DNA of 64,000 nt from Kitasatospora sp. SUK 42 (GCF_015776785.2 NZ_LFMD02000003.1:583798-647797), one strand, 5' to 3'; counted from the first letter of the stretch, positions 1 through 9,162 are shown. The notes: a model not told the origin generated them from the letters alone. Made by a program: numbers and translations.

Positions 1-1132
1 CCAGGTGCACCTGCGGGATCGCCAGCAACTGGTCCAGCAGCGCCGGGTCGTCCTCCGCCAGACCGCGCCGCGCCACGTCGTGCGGCGAGGCCGCCCCCGG
101 CACCACGGCCTCCACCAGGTCCGCCGGGCGGATCTGGGAGACCGGCAGCGCCAGCTCCCGCTGCAGCCCCTGCGCCGACTGCAGCACGGTGTCCAGCAGC
201 AGCCGCAGCCGCATGTCCTCGACGCTGCGCCCCTCGCGGGCCGAACGCCGGCCCTGCTCGGCGGCGTTCTCCAGCTCGGACACCCGGTGCCGCAGCCGCC
301 GCGCCTCGCTCTCGCCCGCGCTGCGCTCGGTGGCGGCCTGCGCCTTCACCGACTCCAGCTCCCCGGCCAGGCGCCGGGCCTCGGCCTGCGCCCGCCGGGT
401 GTCGCTCTCCAACGAGCGCACCTTCTTGCGCAGCGAGTCGGCCTCCCGCCGGAGGCTCTCGAACTCGGCCCGCTGCCGCTCCAGGTCCGCGCGGGCGGCG
501 GCCCGCACCTCGGCCAGCTCGGCCTGCAACTTCTCCACCAGCCGGCCGGCCTCCGCGGCCGCGTCCTCGGCGCCGGCCCGCTCGGCCTCCTCGCCGGCCT
601 CGGTGACCAGTCGGCTCCAGCCGGCCGAGCGCACCAGGTAGGCGGCGGCCGCGACGTCCATCGGATCGGCGGCACTCGGGACGGCGCCCGACTCCAGCGC
701 CTTCACCAGGTCCGGCTGGCCCAGCCGCAGCCGCTCCGCTATCCGCACCCGGAAGGCCGGCTCCGACTCCAGCGCCGCCGCCAGCGCGGTGGCCGCGTAC
801 TTGGCCCGCCGCGCGGGGGTGAACTTGACGTACTGCCGCAGGCTCTGCGGCAGTTCCCCGGGCGGCAGTCCGCCCAGCGCGTCCGAGGCCAGGCCGACCA
901 CGCGCCGGCGCACCCCCTCGGGCAGCGGCCGGTCCAGCTTCTCGGCCGCGCGCTCCGGAGCCGCCCCGGCGGGGGCCGCCTCCGGGGAGCCGGCCTCGGA
1001 CGGGACGGGCTCGGCGTCCGGCGCAGCGGGCTGAAGCCCCTGCGCTTCGGCGGGCTCCCTCGCTGCGTCCACCACGTCCTCGGCTCCGATCCTGGTCCAG
1101 CGGGTGACGGCGATGGCCGTCCCTGTCGTCAC
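1..1132 (-). CDS. NYN-domain RNA-binding protein, C-terminus off the window
   Basis: This frame is open from a GTG at 1132 to the window edge, so only the N-terminal part is visible. Codons have strong GC at third positions. The visible part has an acidic Ala/Pro-rich start, a helical module (LDRPLPEGVRRRVVGLASDA, then RQYVKFTPARRAKYAATAL), a long coiled coil rich in Glu, Arg and Ala, and then SVEDMRLRLLLDTVLQSAQG. The last residues are AIPQVHL. In streptomycete homologues as I remember them, this is followed directly by the VDGYNV strand that opens a NYN (PIN-like) nuclease domain, so the catalytic domain should lie just outside. The role is probably RNA binding or cleavage. The start is uncertain because GGAG lies only one base upstream of the GTG. 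Confidence 0.72.
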   Translation of the reverse strand, partial: MTTGTAIAVTRWTRIGAEDVVDAAREPAEAQGLQPAAPDAEPVPSEAGSPEAAPAGAAPERAAEKLDRPLPEGVRRRVVGLASDALGGLPPGELPQSLRQYVKFTPARRAKYAATALAAALESEPAFRVRIAERLRLGQPDLVKALESGAVPSAADPMDVAAAAYLVRSAGWSRLVTEAGEEAERAGAEDAAAEAGRLVEKLQAELAEVRAAARADLERQRAEFESLRREADSLRKKVRSLESDTRRAQAEARRLAGELESVKAQAATERSAGESEARRLRHRVSELENAAEQGRRSAREGRSVEDMRLRLLLDTVLQSAQGLQRELALPVSQIRPADLVEAVVPGAASPHDVARRGLAEDDPALLDQLLAIPQVHL

Positions 1133-1209
1133 GCTCCGTGCGTCTTGTCTGTATTGTCCCGTGCGGTGGACGGGCGCGTCGCGCTCCGCCCACCGCAGCG
1201 GGGAGGGGG

Positions 1210-1473
1210 TCAGCCCTGGTCGGCGGGGGCCTCAGCGCCCTCGGAGCCCGGACGGGCCACCAGCTCGACCTGGTCGACCGCGTTGCACCAGCGGCAGCGC
1301 ACCGACTCGATCGTCTCGCTCAGCACCTCGGTCTCCTCGACCTTGGACTCGCCGGCCAGGTCGAAGTGCAGGAACTCGGTCACCCGAGCGGTGCGGGTCA
1401 CGTCGAAGCGGGTGAGGTTGCCGCACAGCGTGCAGCGCCAGCGCGTCTCGGCGGTCAGAGCGGGGACGGTCAT
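1210..1473 (-). CDS. Small protein with two CxxC pairs (putative zinc ribbon)
   Basis: This is an 87-residue protein. The ATG at 1473 is chosen over the longer frame (to 1581) because AGAGGA lies just upstream. CTLCGN near residue 14 and CRWCNA near residue 65 could form one zinc site. The stretch between them is rich in Thr, Glu and Val (RVTEFLHFDLAGESKVEETE) and looks beta-rich. I know it only as a conserved streptomycete hypothetical; no enzymatic function can be assigned. It lies between the NYN gene and the divergent rhomboid gene. Confidence 0.7.
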   Translation of the reverse strand: MTVPALTAETRWRCTLCGNLTRFDVTRTARVTEFLHFDLAGESKVEETEVLSETIESVRCRWCNAVDQVELVARPGSEGAEAPADQG

Positions 1474-1673
1474 CGGGGATCCTCTCGGGTGGTCCCTGGG
1501 CGGGCTAGGCGCTCCCCCCGGAGCCCCGGCGTCGGCGGCGGGAGGCGGGAATGCCCGCCCCAAGCCTATTGCCTGGGGCAACCGCCACGACCACCGGTCA
1601 CCTCAGAACGCGGGCTAGTCCACCTGCCGTAAACCACGGTGTCACCTGCGGCGCCCGGAGGGATGCTGGCCGC

Positions 1674-2456
1674 ATGGCGCTCACGGCCCCCGACCACACC
1701 GACGCGCGGGACGGCCGCCCGGCGGCGCCCGCCCCGGCCGTCACCTACGCCCTGATCGCGGCCAACACCCTGGTCTTCCTGCTCGGACCGGCCGCCGGCC
1801 TCAACCCGCTGTACGGCACCGGCCAGGCCCGGGTCTGCTCGGAGCAGCGGTACGAGCAGCGCTGGGGCGCCGTCCCCGCCGAACTGCTGGCCGGACACCC
1901 GCTGACCGCCGAGCAGCTGGCCGAGGCCCCCGACCCGGTCCCCGGCTGCCCGGCCGCCCCCACCCCGGGCAAGCACCCGGCCGTGTCCGCCCTCACCGGG
2001 CTGTTCCTGCACGCCGGCTGGCTGCACCTGCTGGGCAACCTGCTCTTCCTCTACGTCTTCGGCCCCACCGTCGAACGCCGGGTCGGCCGGGCCAGGTACC
2101 TCCTCTTCTACCTGGCCGCCGGCAGCCTGGCCTCGTACGGCTTCGCACTCGCCGAGGCCCACTCGCCGGACTCCACCCGGGTCCTGATCGGCGCCTCGGG
2201 GGCGATCTCCGCCGTGCTCGGCGCCTACCTGCGCTTCCACCCGCGGGCCCGGGTGACCACCCTCGTCCCGCTGCTGCTCTTCCTGCCGCTGCGCTTCCCG
2301 GCCTGGATGGTGCTCGGCCTCTGGTTCGCCCTCCAGTGGTGGTCGGTGCACTCGGCCGGGCCGGGCGTGGCCTACCTGGTCCACGTGATCGGCTTCTCGG
2401 CGGGCTTCCTCTACGCCTGCACGGTCGTCGGCCACCCCTCGCGCCGGCCCGGCTGA
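1674..2456 (+). CDS. Rhomboid-family intramembrane serine protease
   Basis: This 260-residue integral membrane protein is predicted to cleave transmembrane segments inside the lipid bilayer. The rhomboid signature is complete: WLHLLGN in an early helix, the nucleophile motif GASG (Ser about residue 175) and the catalytic His in HVIGFSAG (about residue 237). About six hydrophobic helices are visible, with a long loop containing Cys after the first (residues 45-100). The ATG at 1674 follows GGAGGG by 11 bases. The next gene begins 41 bases downstream on the same strand, so the two are probably co-transcribed. The natural substrate is unknown. Confidence 0.88.
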   Translation: MALTAPDHTDARDGRPAAPAPAVTYALIAANTLVFLLGPAAGLNPLYGTGQARVCSEQRYEQRWGAVPAELLAGHPLTAEQLAEAPDPVPGCPAAPTPGKHPAVSALTGLFLHAGWLHLLGNLLFLYVFGPTVERRVGRARYLLFYLAAGSLASYGFALAEAHSPDSTRVLIGASGAISAVLGAYLRFHPRARVTTLVPLLLFLPLRFPAWMVLGLWFALQWWSVHSAGPGVAYLVHVIGFSAGFLYACTVVGHPSRRPG

Positions 2457-2497
2457 CGCCCGATACGCTGACGGCACCCCACAAAGGAGCCCGAACA

Positions 2498-2779
2498 GTG
2501 ATCACCGCCATCGTCCTGATCAAGACCAGTGTCGACCGCATCCCGGAGATCGCCGAGGCCATCGCCGCCATCGAGGGTGTCAGCGAGGTGTACTCGGTGA
2601 CCGGCGGCTACGACCTGGTCGCGATGGTGCGGGTGCGCCGGCACGACGACCTCGCCGACGTCATCCCGGGTCGGCTGAACAAGGTCCCGGGGGTGGTCCA
2701 CACCGAGACCCACATCGCGTTCCGCACCTACTCCCAGCACGACCTGGAGGCCGCCTTCGCCCTCGGCCTGGACGAGTAG
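2498..2779 (+). CDS. Stand-alone Lrp/AsnC ligand-binding (RAM) domain protein
   Basis: The 93-residue product is a single RAM domain, the alpha-beta sandwich that binds amino acids in Lrp regulators, without any helix-turn-helix. Typical features are EIAEAIAAIEGVSEVYSVTG and the GGYDLVAMVRV strand. AAAGGAG eight bases before the GTG fixes the start. Known stand-alone RAM proteins form oligomers and sense small ligands or partner with full-length Lrp proteins; which applies here is unknown. It follows the rhomboid gene closely. Confidence 0.85.
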   Translation: MITAIVLIKTSVDRIPEIAEAIAAIEGVSEVYSVTGGYDLVAMVRVRRHDDLADVIPGRLNKVPGVVHTETHIAFRTYSQHDLEAAFALGLDE

Positions 2780-2794
2780 CGAACGCCCCCGGCC

Positions 2795-4174
2795 TCAGCC
2801 CTCGCGACGGCCCCTGTCGATCTGCACAGTGGCGACGCAACGCCCGCCCTCGTTGCGGTAGTTCCAGGCCGCGCCGTCCGTGACCAGCTCGCGGACGGCG
2901 GCCAGGAAGCGCTCGATGTGCTCGTCCGGCGTCCCGGCGCCGAAGCTCACCCGGATCGCGTTCAGGCTGCGCTCGCCCGGCAGCGAGGGCTCGGGCGCAC
3001 CGCACTCGGACGGCGCCGCATCCTCGTCCCCGAGCAGGGTGCGCACCAGCGGGTGGGCGCAGAACAGGCCGTCGCGCACCCCGATGCCGTACTCGGCGGA
3101 CAGCGCCGCGGAGAAGTGCGAGCTGTTCCAGCCCTGGACGACGAAGGACAGCACGCCCACCCGGGCCGAGTCGGTGCCGAACAGGCTCAGCACCTTGACC
3201 TGCGGGATCTCCGCCAGGCCCGCCGTCAGCCGGTCGACCAGCTGTCGCTCGCGGGCCTCCAGCGCGTCGAAGCCGGCCTCGGTCAGCGCCCGGCAGGCCG
3301 AGGCGATCGCGTAGGCGCCGATGACGTTCGGCGAGCCGGCCTCGTGCCGGGCCGGGCCGGTGTGCCACTCGACCGCCACCGAGCCGTCCGTCTCCCGGGC
3401 CACCGTCCGGGTCGCCCCGCCGCCGGCCAGGTACGGCTCGGCCGCGTCCAGCCAGTCCGCCCGCCCGGCCAGCACCCCGGCGCCGAACGGCGCGTAGATC
3501 TTGTGCCCGGAGAAGGCGATCCAGTCGACGTCCAGCTCGCGCACCGAGACCCGGTGGTGCGGGGCCAGCTGGGCGGCGTCCAGCACCACCCGGGCGCCGT
3601 GCCGGTGCGCGGTCTCGGCCAGCTCGGCGACGGGCCACAGCTCGCCGGTCACGTTGGAGGCGCCGGTGACGCAGAGCAGCTTCGGCCCCTCGGGCGCGGC
3701 GGCCAGCGCGGCGTCCAGGGCGGCCACCGCCTCGGCCCGCGAGCGCGGCGCCCGCAGGTAGCCGACCTCCAGCCCGGCGTGCGCCCAGGGCAGCAGCGAG
3801 GCGTGGTGCTCGGTCTCGAAGGCGAACACCCGGGTACCGGCCGGCAGGGCGGCGGCCAGCAGGTTGAGCGAGTCGGTGGTGGCGCGGGTGAAGACCACCT
3901 GGTCGTCCTCGCGCAGGTCGAGGAACTCGGCGACGGTCCGGCGGCTCTGCTCGAACAGGTCGGTGGACAGCTGCGAGAGGTACCCGGCGCCGCGGTGCAC
4001 GCTGCCGTAGTACGGGGCGTACGCGGCGACGTCGTCCCAGACCCGCTGGAGGGCCGGCGAGCTGGCCGCGTAGTCGAGCGCCGCGTAGCCGACCTTCTCA
4101 CCGCTGGCGAGCGGGACCTGGACGTCATGGCCGAGAACGGCGAGGGGGGCGCAGATTTCGGTGGCGACAGACAT
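2795..4174 (-). CDS. Class V aminotransferase (PLP-dependent, cysteine-desulfurase-like)
   Basis: The protein has 459 residues, the usual length for this family. The fold-type I PLP features are visible: FETEHHASLLPW, VLDAAQLAPHH (the Asp that contacts PLP) and SGHKIYAPFGAGVL with the Schiff-base Lys. C-terminal RNEGGRCVATVQIDRGR is unusual for a plain aminotransferase. It could act as an aminotransferase, lyase or desulfurase; the substrate cannot be read from sequence. AAGGAG lies nine bases before the ATG. A short ORF with a good promoter sits directly upstream on the same strand (4214-4339), so the gene may be expressed from that promoter. Confidence 0.85.
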   Translation of the reverse strand: MSVATEICAPLAVLGHDVQVPLASGEKVGYAALDYAASSPALQRVWDDVAAYAPYYGSVHRGAGYLSQLSTDLFEQSRRTVAEFLDLREDDQVVFTRATTDSLNLLAAALPAGTRVFAFETEHHASLLPWAHAGLEVGYLRAPRSRAEAVAALDAALAAAPEGPKLLCVTGASNVTGELWPVAELAETAHRHGARVVLDAAQLAPHHRVSVRELDVDWIAFSGHKIYAPFGAGVLAGRADWLDAAEPYLAGGGATRTVARETDGSVAVEWHTGPARHEAGSPNVIGAYAIASACRALTEAGFDALEARERQLVDRLTAGLAEIPQVKVLSLFGTDSARVGVLSFVVQGWNSSHFSAALSAEYGIGVRDGLFCAHPLVRTLLGDEDAAPSECGAPEPSLPGERSLNAIRVSFGAGTPDEHIERFLAAVRELVTDGAAWNYRNEGGRCVATVQIDRGRREG

Positions 4175-4213
4175 GAGGATGCACTCCTTCAGGGGTAAGG
4201 GACCCCGGGAGTG

Positions 4214-4339
4214 CTAGTCGTCGGGTGTCCGCGCTTGTCGCACGGACGGCATTCCGAGCGACCCGGTCCTCACCCAGGGCACCCCGCCACGGACGGAGGG
4301 TTGCCGGACAGCCAGCTGGGGCTTGACGCTGTCGCTCAT
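4214..4339 (-). CDS. Possible 41-residue leader peptide upstream of the aminotransferase
   Basis: This short ORF runs from ATG 4339 to TAG 4214 and begins MSDSVKPQLAVRQPSVRGGV. Its ATG lies only about 12 bases past a strong -10 element (TACAGT, 4352-4357), so the transcript would be nearly leaderless. No strong ribosome binding site is present, only CAGG close to the ATG. The ORF ends about 40 bases before the aminotransferase. Its coding status is unproven; a regulatory leader peptide or plain 5' UTR are both possible. Confidence 0.4.
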   Translation of the reverse strand: MSDSVKPQLAVRQPSVRGGVPWVRTGSLGMPSVRQARTPDD

Positions 4340-4351
4340 GACCTGGCCAAG

Positions 4352-4380
4352 ACTGTAGGTCGCACCCGTCGGGTGGTCAA
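4352..4380 (-). promoter_or_regulatory. Sigma-70-type promoter for the aminotransferase unit
   Basis: Read on the minus strand, TTGACC (4375-4380) is followed after exactly 17 bases by TACAGT (4352-4357). This is close to the HrdB consensus and is the best housekeeping-type promoter I saw in the window. Transcription would start near 4344-4346, directly before the short ORF. Confidence 0.65.
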
Positions 4381-4407
4381 ACGGATATCCACCATCCGGA
4401 CAGCCGC

Positions 4408-4439
4408 AGGGCCCGTACCGGCGCACCGGTACGGGCCCT
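4408..4439 (-). terminator. Perfect 14-bp stem hairpin downstream of trpD
   Basis: AGGGCCCGTACCGG and CCGGTACGGGCCCT pair perfectly around a CGCA loop. It lies 24-55 bases beyond the trpD stop and before the promoter at 4352-4380, so it separates trpD from the aminotransferase unit. There is no U-tract, as is common for streptomycete terminators. Confidence 0.75.
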
Positions 4440-4462
4440 CGGCCACTTCCCCAACTACCGCC

Positions 4463-5539
4463 TCAGCTACGGCTGGTGGCCTCCGACCAACGCCGCAGCA
4501 GCTCCTGCGCCGCGCCCGAGTCGATGGCCTCGGCCGCCCGTGCCATGCCCGCCGCGAGCTGCTCGGTCAGCGGCGCGTCGCCCAGTTCGAGCGCGACCAG
4601 CGCCGCCGCGGTGTTCAGCAGGACGGCGTCCCGGACCGGCCCGCGCTCCCCCGCCAGCAGCCGGCGCGCGACGTCCGCGTTGTAGGCGGCGTCCGCCCCG
4701 CGCAACGCCTCGATGCCGACCAGCTCGATGCCGACGTCCCGCGGGTCGAAGGTGCTCTCGGTGACCGCCCCGTCGCGCACCAGCCAGATCCGCGAGGTGG
4801 TGGTGATGGTCAGCTCGTCCAGCCCGTCGTCGCCCCGGAACACCAGCGCGGTCGCCCCGCGCCGGGCGAGCACCCCGGCGATCAGCCCGGCGAGCCGGGT
4901 GTCGAAGCAGCCGATCGCGTGCGAGGTGACCTTCGCCGGGTTGGTCAGCGGGCCGAGGATGTTGAAGGCGGTCGGCACCCCGAGGTCGCGTCGCGCGGTG
5001 GCGGCGTGCCGCATCGAGGGGTGGAACTTCGCCGCGAAGGCGAAGGTGAGCCCGACCTCCTCGGCCACCTCGGCGACCCGCCGGGCCGAGAGGTCCAGCG
5101 CCACCCCGAGCTTCTCCAGCACGTCCGAGGAGCCGCTGGCCGAGGAGGCCGCCCGGTTGCCGTGCTTGACCACCTTGGCCCCGGCGGCCGCCGCGACGAT
5201 CGCCGACATGGTGGAGATGTTGACGGTCTTCGCCCGGTCGCCGCCGGTGCCGACGATGTCGACCGCCGGGCCGGGGACGTCCAGCGGCTCGGCGTGCCGG
5301 TACATCGCGTCCACCAGGCCGGCGATCTCGTCGACCGTCTCGCCCTTGGCCCGCAGCGCCACCATGAACCCGGCCACCTGGACGGGGGACGCCTCGCCGC
5401 TCATGATCCGGTCCATCGCCCACGCGGTGGACGTGCGGTCGAGGTCCTCCCCCTTCAACAGCGCCGCCAGGAGGTCCGGCCAGGTGCGGACCACCTGCGC
5501 GGGGTCGCTACCGCCGTTCGCAGGGTTCACGTTCACCAT
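4463..5539 (-). CDS. trpD: Anthranilate phosphoribosyltransferase
   Basis: TrpD transfers the phosphoribosyl group of PRPP to anthranilate, the second committed step of tryptophan synthesis. The 358-residue length fits. Diagnostic motifs are the PRPP loop DIVGTGGD, the KHGNRAASS segment and [16 protein letters not shown], followed by [15 protein letters not shown]. It stands apart from other trp genes, as usual in streptomycetes. It ends at a strong hairpin (4408-4439). The start at ATG 5539 is preceded by GGAAGC, a modest binding site. Confidence 0.96.
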   Translation of the reverse strand: MVNVNPANGGSDPAQVVRTWPDLLAALLKGEDLDRTSTAWAMDRIMSGEASPVQVAGFMVALRAKGETVDEIAGLVDAMYRHAEPLDVPGPAVDIVGTGGDRAKTVNISTMSAIVAAAAGAKVVKHGNRAASSASGSSDVLEKLGVALDLSARRVAEVAEEVGLTFAFAAKFHPSMRHAATARRDLGVPTAFNILGPLTNPAKVTSHAIGCFDTRLAGLIAGVLARRGATALVFRGDDGLDELTITTTSRIWLVRDGAVTESTFDPRDVGIELVGIEALRGADAAYNADVARRLLAGERGPVRDAVLLNTAAALVALELGDAPLTEQLAAGMARAAEAIDSGAAQELLRRWSEATSRS

Positions 5540-5659
5540 GGCTGACTCCAGCTTCCGTCTGTTCCCCCGGTCCGGGGGGGCGTCCGTAAGGATGGAGCCA
5601 GCCTATCGAGCGGCGGGGCGCCCGCGGCCCTGCCTTCTCTCGTACTGAGACGGCACCGC

Positions 5660-6085
5660 TCAGCCGACGACGGGGGCCCGCCTGGCCAGCCGGGCCCGCA
5701 GCAGGGCGGCGACCGCCTCGGCCAGCGCCACCGGATCCACCGGGTGGGAGATCGCGGCGTCGGCCCGGCTCCAGGCGGCGAGCCAGGAGTCCTGCGGCCG
5801 GCCGATCAGCACCAGCACCGGCGGGCAGCCGTAGATCTCGTCCTTGAGCTGGCGCCCGAGGCCGAGTCCGCCGGCCGGCACCGCCTCGCCGTCCAGGACG
5901 CAGAGGTCGACTCCACCCTTCTCCAGGGCCTTGAGCACGGCGGGGGTGGTCGCGCACTCCAGGTAGGACAGCTCCGGAAGATCCTCGGCGGGCCGCCGGC
6001 CGAGCGCCGTCAGCACCTGCTCGCGGGTGTTGCGGTCGTCGCTGTAGACGAGGACGGTGAGCGTCTCGTCGGTCGTGTACGCCAT
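5660..6085 (-). CDS. Degenerate response-regulator receiver protein
   Basis: This is a single receiver-like domain of 141 residues. The acidic pair (YSDD, residues 16-17) and the would-be phospho-acceptor Asp65 (CVLDGEA) are present. The conserved Thr/Ser and Lys of active receivers are replaced (LIGRP, ISHPVDP). It may therefore work without phosphorylation, as a pseudo-receiver. No output domain follows. ATG 6085 is preferred over GTG 6124 because GGAG lies about 11 bases upstream and the domain begins right after it. It is divergent from ctaE. Confidence 0.75.
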   Translation of the reverse strand: MAYTTDETLTVLVYSDDRNTREQVLTALGRRPAEDLPELSYLECATTPAVLKALEKGGVDLCVLDGEAVPAGGLGLGRQLKDEIYGCPPVLVLIGRPQDSWLAAWSRADAAISHPVDPVALAEAVAALLRARLARRAPVVG

Positions 6086-6483
6086 GGACCCTGCTCCCTC
6101 AAGTGTGATCCGGACCACGTTCACCTGATCCGGATGCTACTCCCGTTTACCCCGGGGCCGGGTCCCCCTCGCGCACGTTCCTCCTCAAGCCGCCGCGTCC
6201 GCGGCTCACCCGCCCGGAGGACAGCCCGTCACCCGGGCCCGGCCGGTCCACCCGTATGGCCGATATGACACCCTTCCCTCCTTACCCCCGGCGTTGCGCC
6301 GACCGTGCACCGACGCGCCGGACAAGGGGCTCCCGGGCCCCGTCGAGGAACCGTCAGAAAAGGGACACCCCGCTGCTCAGCCGCCGTACGGACGCCCCGT
6401 CGCCCCCCAAGCGGGCATACCGCACGCACCGGACACTCCGAGGGACACCCCCCGGCGTGAAGACGGAATAAGGGACCGACATA
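6086..6483. other. Divergent intergenic region before ctaE
   Basis: These 398 bases separate the receiver gene (minus) from ctaE (plus) and must hold promoters for both. I found no confident -35/-10 pair and no clear inverted-repeat operator. AAGGGA about ten bases before the ctaE ATG is its likely ribosome binding site. Confidence 0.5.
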
Positions 6484-7104
6484 ATGTCCGTCGTGGCGAC
6501 AGCAACAGCAGTAGAAACCGGGCACGCGCACGGATCGGTCAACCGACCGAACATGGTCAGCGTCGGAACGATCGTCTGGCTCAGTTCCGAGTTGATGTTC
6601 TTCGCGGCCCTCTTCGCGATGTACTTCACGCTCCGCTCCGTCAAGGGAGCCGAGTTCTGGACCGAGAAGGCTCACGCCCTCAACGTGCCGTTCTCCTCGG
6701 TCAACACCACCGTTCTGGTGCTCTCCTCGCTCACCTGCCAGCTCGGCGTGTTCGCCGCCGAGCGCGGTGACGTGAAGAAGCTCCGCATGTGGTTCATCAT
6801 CACGTTCATGATGGGCGCGGTCTTCATCGGCGGCCAGGTCTTCGAGTACACCGAACTGGTCAAGAAGGACGGCCTCTCGCTGTCCTCCGACCCGTACGGC
6901 ACGGTGTTCTACCTGACCACCGGCTTCCACGGCCTGCACGTGACGGGTGGTCTGATCGCCTTCCTGCTGGTCCTGGGACGGACGTACGCAGCCAAGCGCT
7001 TCACGCACGAGCAGGCCACCGCCGCGATCGTCGTGTCGTACTACTGGCACTTCGTCGACGTCGTGTGGATCGGCCTGTTCGCGACCATCTACCTGATCAA
7101 GTAA
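6484..7104 (+). CDS. ctaE: Cytochrome c oxidase subunit III (aa3 type)
   Basis: CtaE is a structural membrane subunit of the aa3 terminal oxidase that takes electrons from the bc1 complex. The 206-residue protein has the five-helix actinobacterial form: [20 protein letters not shown] opens the first helix, [18 protein letters not shown] is the conserved fifth-region motif, and [14 protein letters not shown] closes the protein. It is the first gene of ctaE-qcrC-qcrA-qcrB, which places oxidase and bc1 subunits in one unit and matches the known actinobacterial supercomplex. Confidence 0.96.
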   Translation: MSVVATATAVETGHAHGSVNRPNMVSVGTIVWLSSELMFFAALFAMYFTLRSVKGAEFWTEKAHALNVPFSSVNTTVLVLSSLTCQLGVFAAERGDVKKLRMWFIITFMMGAVFIGGQVFEYTELVKKDGLSLSSDPYGTVFYLTTGFHGLHVTGGLIAFLLVLGRTYAAKRFTHEQATAAIVVSYYWHFVDVVWIGLFATIYLIK

Positions 7105-7291
7105 CCAGCTGATCAGGTCGCTGGCCACCGGCTGCGGCCCCCGCCCTCACCGGCGACGGGCCGCTTCTGCCGGTGCCGAAGCTCCCACCGACCGACCGCG
7201 CGCGCAGCCTTGGACAGGCAACCTCGTGCCGGCCAGACCGGCCGCCGGGTGCACCCACCAGTCGACCAGATCCTGACACCGGGGTTATTCC

Positions 7292-8101
7292 GTGAAAAAG
7301 CTCTCCGCACGACGGCGCCACCCACTGGCGGCGCTGGTCGTCCTACTTCTCGCCCTGGCGGCAACCGGGGGGCTGTACGCCGCGTTCGCGCCCGCCGACA
7401 AGGCGCAGGCCGACGTCGCCGCGCAGTCGCTCGCGATCGATGAGGGCAAGAAGCTCTTCGCCGTGGGCTGCTCCTCCTGCCACGGCCTGAACGGCCAGGG
7501 CAGCAGCGACGGTCCGAGCCTGGTCGGCGTGGGCTCCGCCGCTGTCGACTTCCAGGTCGGCACCGGCCGCATGCCGGCCCAGCAGCCCGGCGCCCAGGTG
7601 CCGCGCAAGAAGAACATCTACACGCAGGCCGAGATCGACCAGCTCGCCGCCTACGTCGCCTCCCTCGGCCCCGGCCCGGTGACGCCCGAGCCCCAGCAGT
7701 ACAACTCGACCAACCCGGAGGACATCTCCAGGGGTGGCGAGCTGTTCCGCACCAACTGCGCCCAGTGCCACAACTTCGCCGGCCAGGGTGGTGCCCTGAC
7801 CAAGGGCAAGTTCGCCCCCTCCCTGGAGGGCGTGGACGCCAAGCACATCTACGAGGCCATGCAGACCGGCCCGCAGAACATGCCGTCCTTCCCGGACACC
7901 ACCATGCCCGAGGAGCAGAAGAAGCAGATCGTGGCCTTCGTCCGCCACACCACCAACGATGAGCCCAACCCCGGCGGTCTCACCCTGGGCAGCCTCGGTC
8001 CGGTGACCGAGGGCCTGTTCGGCTGGATCTTCGGTCTCGGAGCGCTCATCGCGGTCGCGATCTGGGTCGCCGCCCACACCACCAAGGCCAAGAAGTCATG
8101 A
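7292..8101 (+). CDS. qcrC: Diheme cytochrome c subunit of the bc1 complex
   Basis: QcrC replaces cytochrome c1 in actinobacteria and passes electrons directly to the aa3 oxidase, since a soluble cytochrome c is lacking. The 269-residue protein has an N-terminal helix (residues 11-33), two c-type heme sites CSSCH (60-64) and CAQCH (about 150), and a C-terminal anchor ending in TTKAKKS. The GTG start has only a weak GGGG site. The stop overlaps the qcrA start (ATGA), indicating translational coupling. Confidence 0.97.
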   Translation: MKKLSARRRHPLAALVVLLLALAATGGLYAAFAPADKAQADVAAQSLAIDEGKKLFAVGCSSCHGLNGQGSSDGPSLVGVGSAAVDFQVGTGRMPAQQPGAQVPRKKNIYTQAEIDQLAAYVASLGPGPVTPEPQQYNSTNPEDISRGGELFRTNCAQCHNFAGQGGALTKGKFAPSLEGVDAKHIYEAMQTGPQNMPSFPDTTMPEEQKKQIVAFVRHTTNDEPNPGGLTLGSLGPVTEGLFGWIFGLGALIAVAIWVAAHTTKAKKS

Positions 8102-9162
8102 GCCACGACATGTCAGAAGAGAACCTCCCGGAGTCTCACGGCTCCGCCGGCGAGGTGGCCGACCACGGCAACCCGTTCGCCGACCCGGGCCTGCCGGCCC
8201 ACGAGCCCCGCCGCACCGACATCGACGAGCGGGCGGCCAAGCGCGCCGAGCGCCAGGTCTCGCTGATGTTCGTGGTCTCGATGCTCGCCACCATCGGCTT
8301 CATCGCCTCGTACGTGGCCATCGACCCGGACAAGATCGTCTACGTCTTCCCGCTCGGTCACATCAGCGCGCTGAACTTCGCGCTGGGCCTGACCCTGGGC
8401 GTCGCGCTGTTCATGATCGGCGCGGGCGCGGTCCACTGGGCCCGCACCCTGATGTCCGACGTCGAGCTGCCGGCCGAGCGTCACCCGATCGAGGCTGACG
8501 ACGAGGTCCGCGCGGACGTCATCGAGCAGTTCAAGACCGGTGCCGCCGAGTCCGGCTTCGGCCGCCGCAAGATGATCCGCAACACCCTCATCGGTTCGAT
8601 GGCGCTGGTCCCGCTCTCCGGCGTGGTCCTGCTCCGCGACCTGGGCCCGCTGCCGGAGAAGAAGCTCAAGGAGACGGGCTGGAAGGAGGCGACCGAGGCC
8701 CAGCCGCTGCAGCTCATCAACATGAACACCATGCAGCCGATGAAGCCCGAGGACATCATCGTCGGCTCGCTGACCTTCGCCATGCCTGAGGGTCTGACCA
8801 CCCACAGCGAGGACTTCCAGCAGCGGATCGCCAAGGACGCCCTGATGCTGGTGCGCATCGCGCCGGAGGACATCAAGGACGAGAAGTCCAAGGAGAAGGG
8901 CTTCGAGGGCATCCTCGCCTACTCCAAGATCTGCACGCACGTCGGTTGCCCGATCAGCCTCTACGAGCAGCAGACCCACCACGCGCTCTGCCCCTGCCAC
9001 CAGTCGACCTTCGACCTGGCGGACGGCGCGCGCGTCATCTTCGGCCCGGCCGGCCACCCGCTGCCGCAGCTGAAGATCACCACTGATGAGAAGGGCAACC
9101 TGGTCGCCACCGGCGACTTCGACGAGCCCGTCGGCCCGAGCTTCTGGGAGCGTGCTCGATGA
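8098..9162 (+). CDS. qcrA: Rieske iron-sulfur subunit of the bc1 complex
   Basis: QcrA carries the Rieske 2Fe-2S cluster that oxidises menaquinol. The cluster ligands are CTHVGC and CPCHQS near residues 280-302. Three hydrophobic helices precede the domain, typical of the actinobacterial form, and the 354-residue length fits. The start overlaps the qcrC stop by four bases and the stop overlaps the qcrB start the same way, so the three genes should be translated in fixed proportion. Confidence 0.97.
   Translation: MSHDMSEENLPESHGSAGEVADHGNPFADPGLPAHEPRRTDIDERAAKRAERQVSLMFVVSMLATIGFIASYVAIDPDKIVYVFPLGHISALNFALGLTLGVALFMIGAGAVHWARTLMSDVELPAERHPIEADDEVRADVIEQFKTGAAESGFGRRKMIRNTLIGSMALVPLSGVVLLRDLGPLPEKKLKETGWKEATEAQPLQLINMNTMQPMKPEDIIVGSLTFAMPEGLTTHSEDFQQRIAKDALMLVRIAPEDIKDEKSKEKGFEGILAYSKICTHVGCPISLYEQQTHHALCPCHQSTFDLADGARVIFGPAGHPLPQLKITTDEKGNLVATGDFDEPVGPSFWERAR

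Noticed and set aside
5-1618. Long plus-strand frame over the window start
   Set aside because: It is antisense to the NYN-domain gene, whose minus frame has natural composition and known motifs; the plus product is Arg/Gly/Gln-rich shadow sequence.
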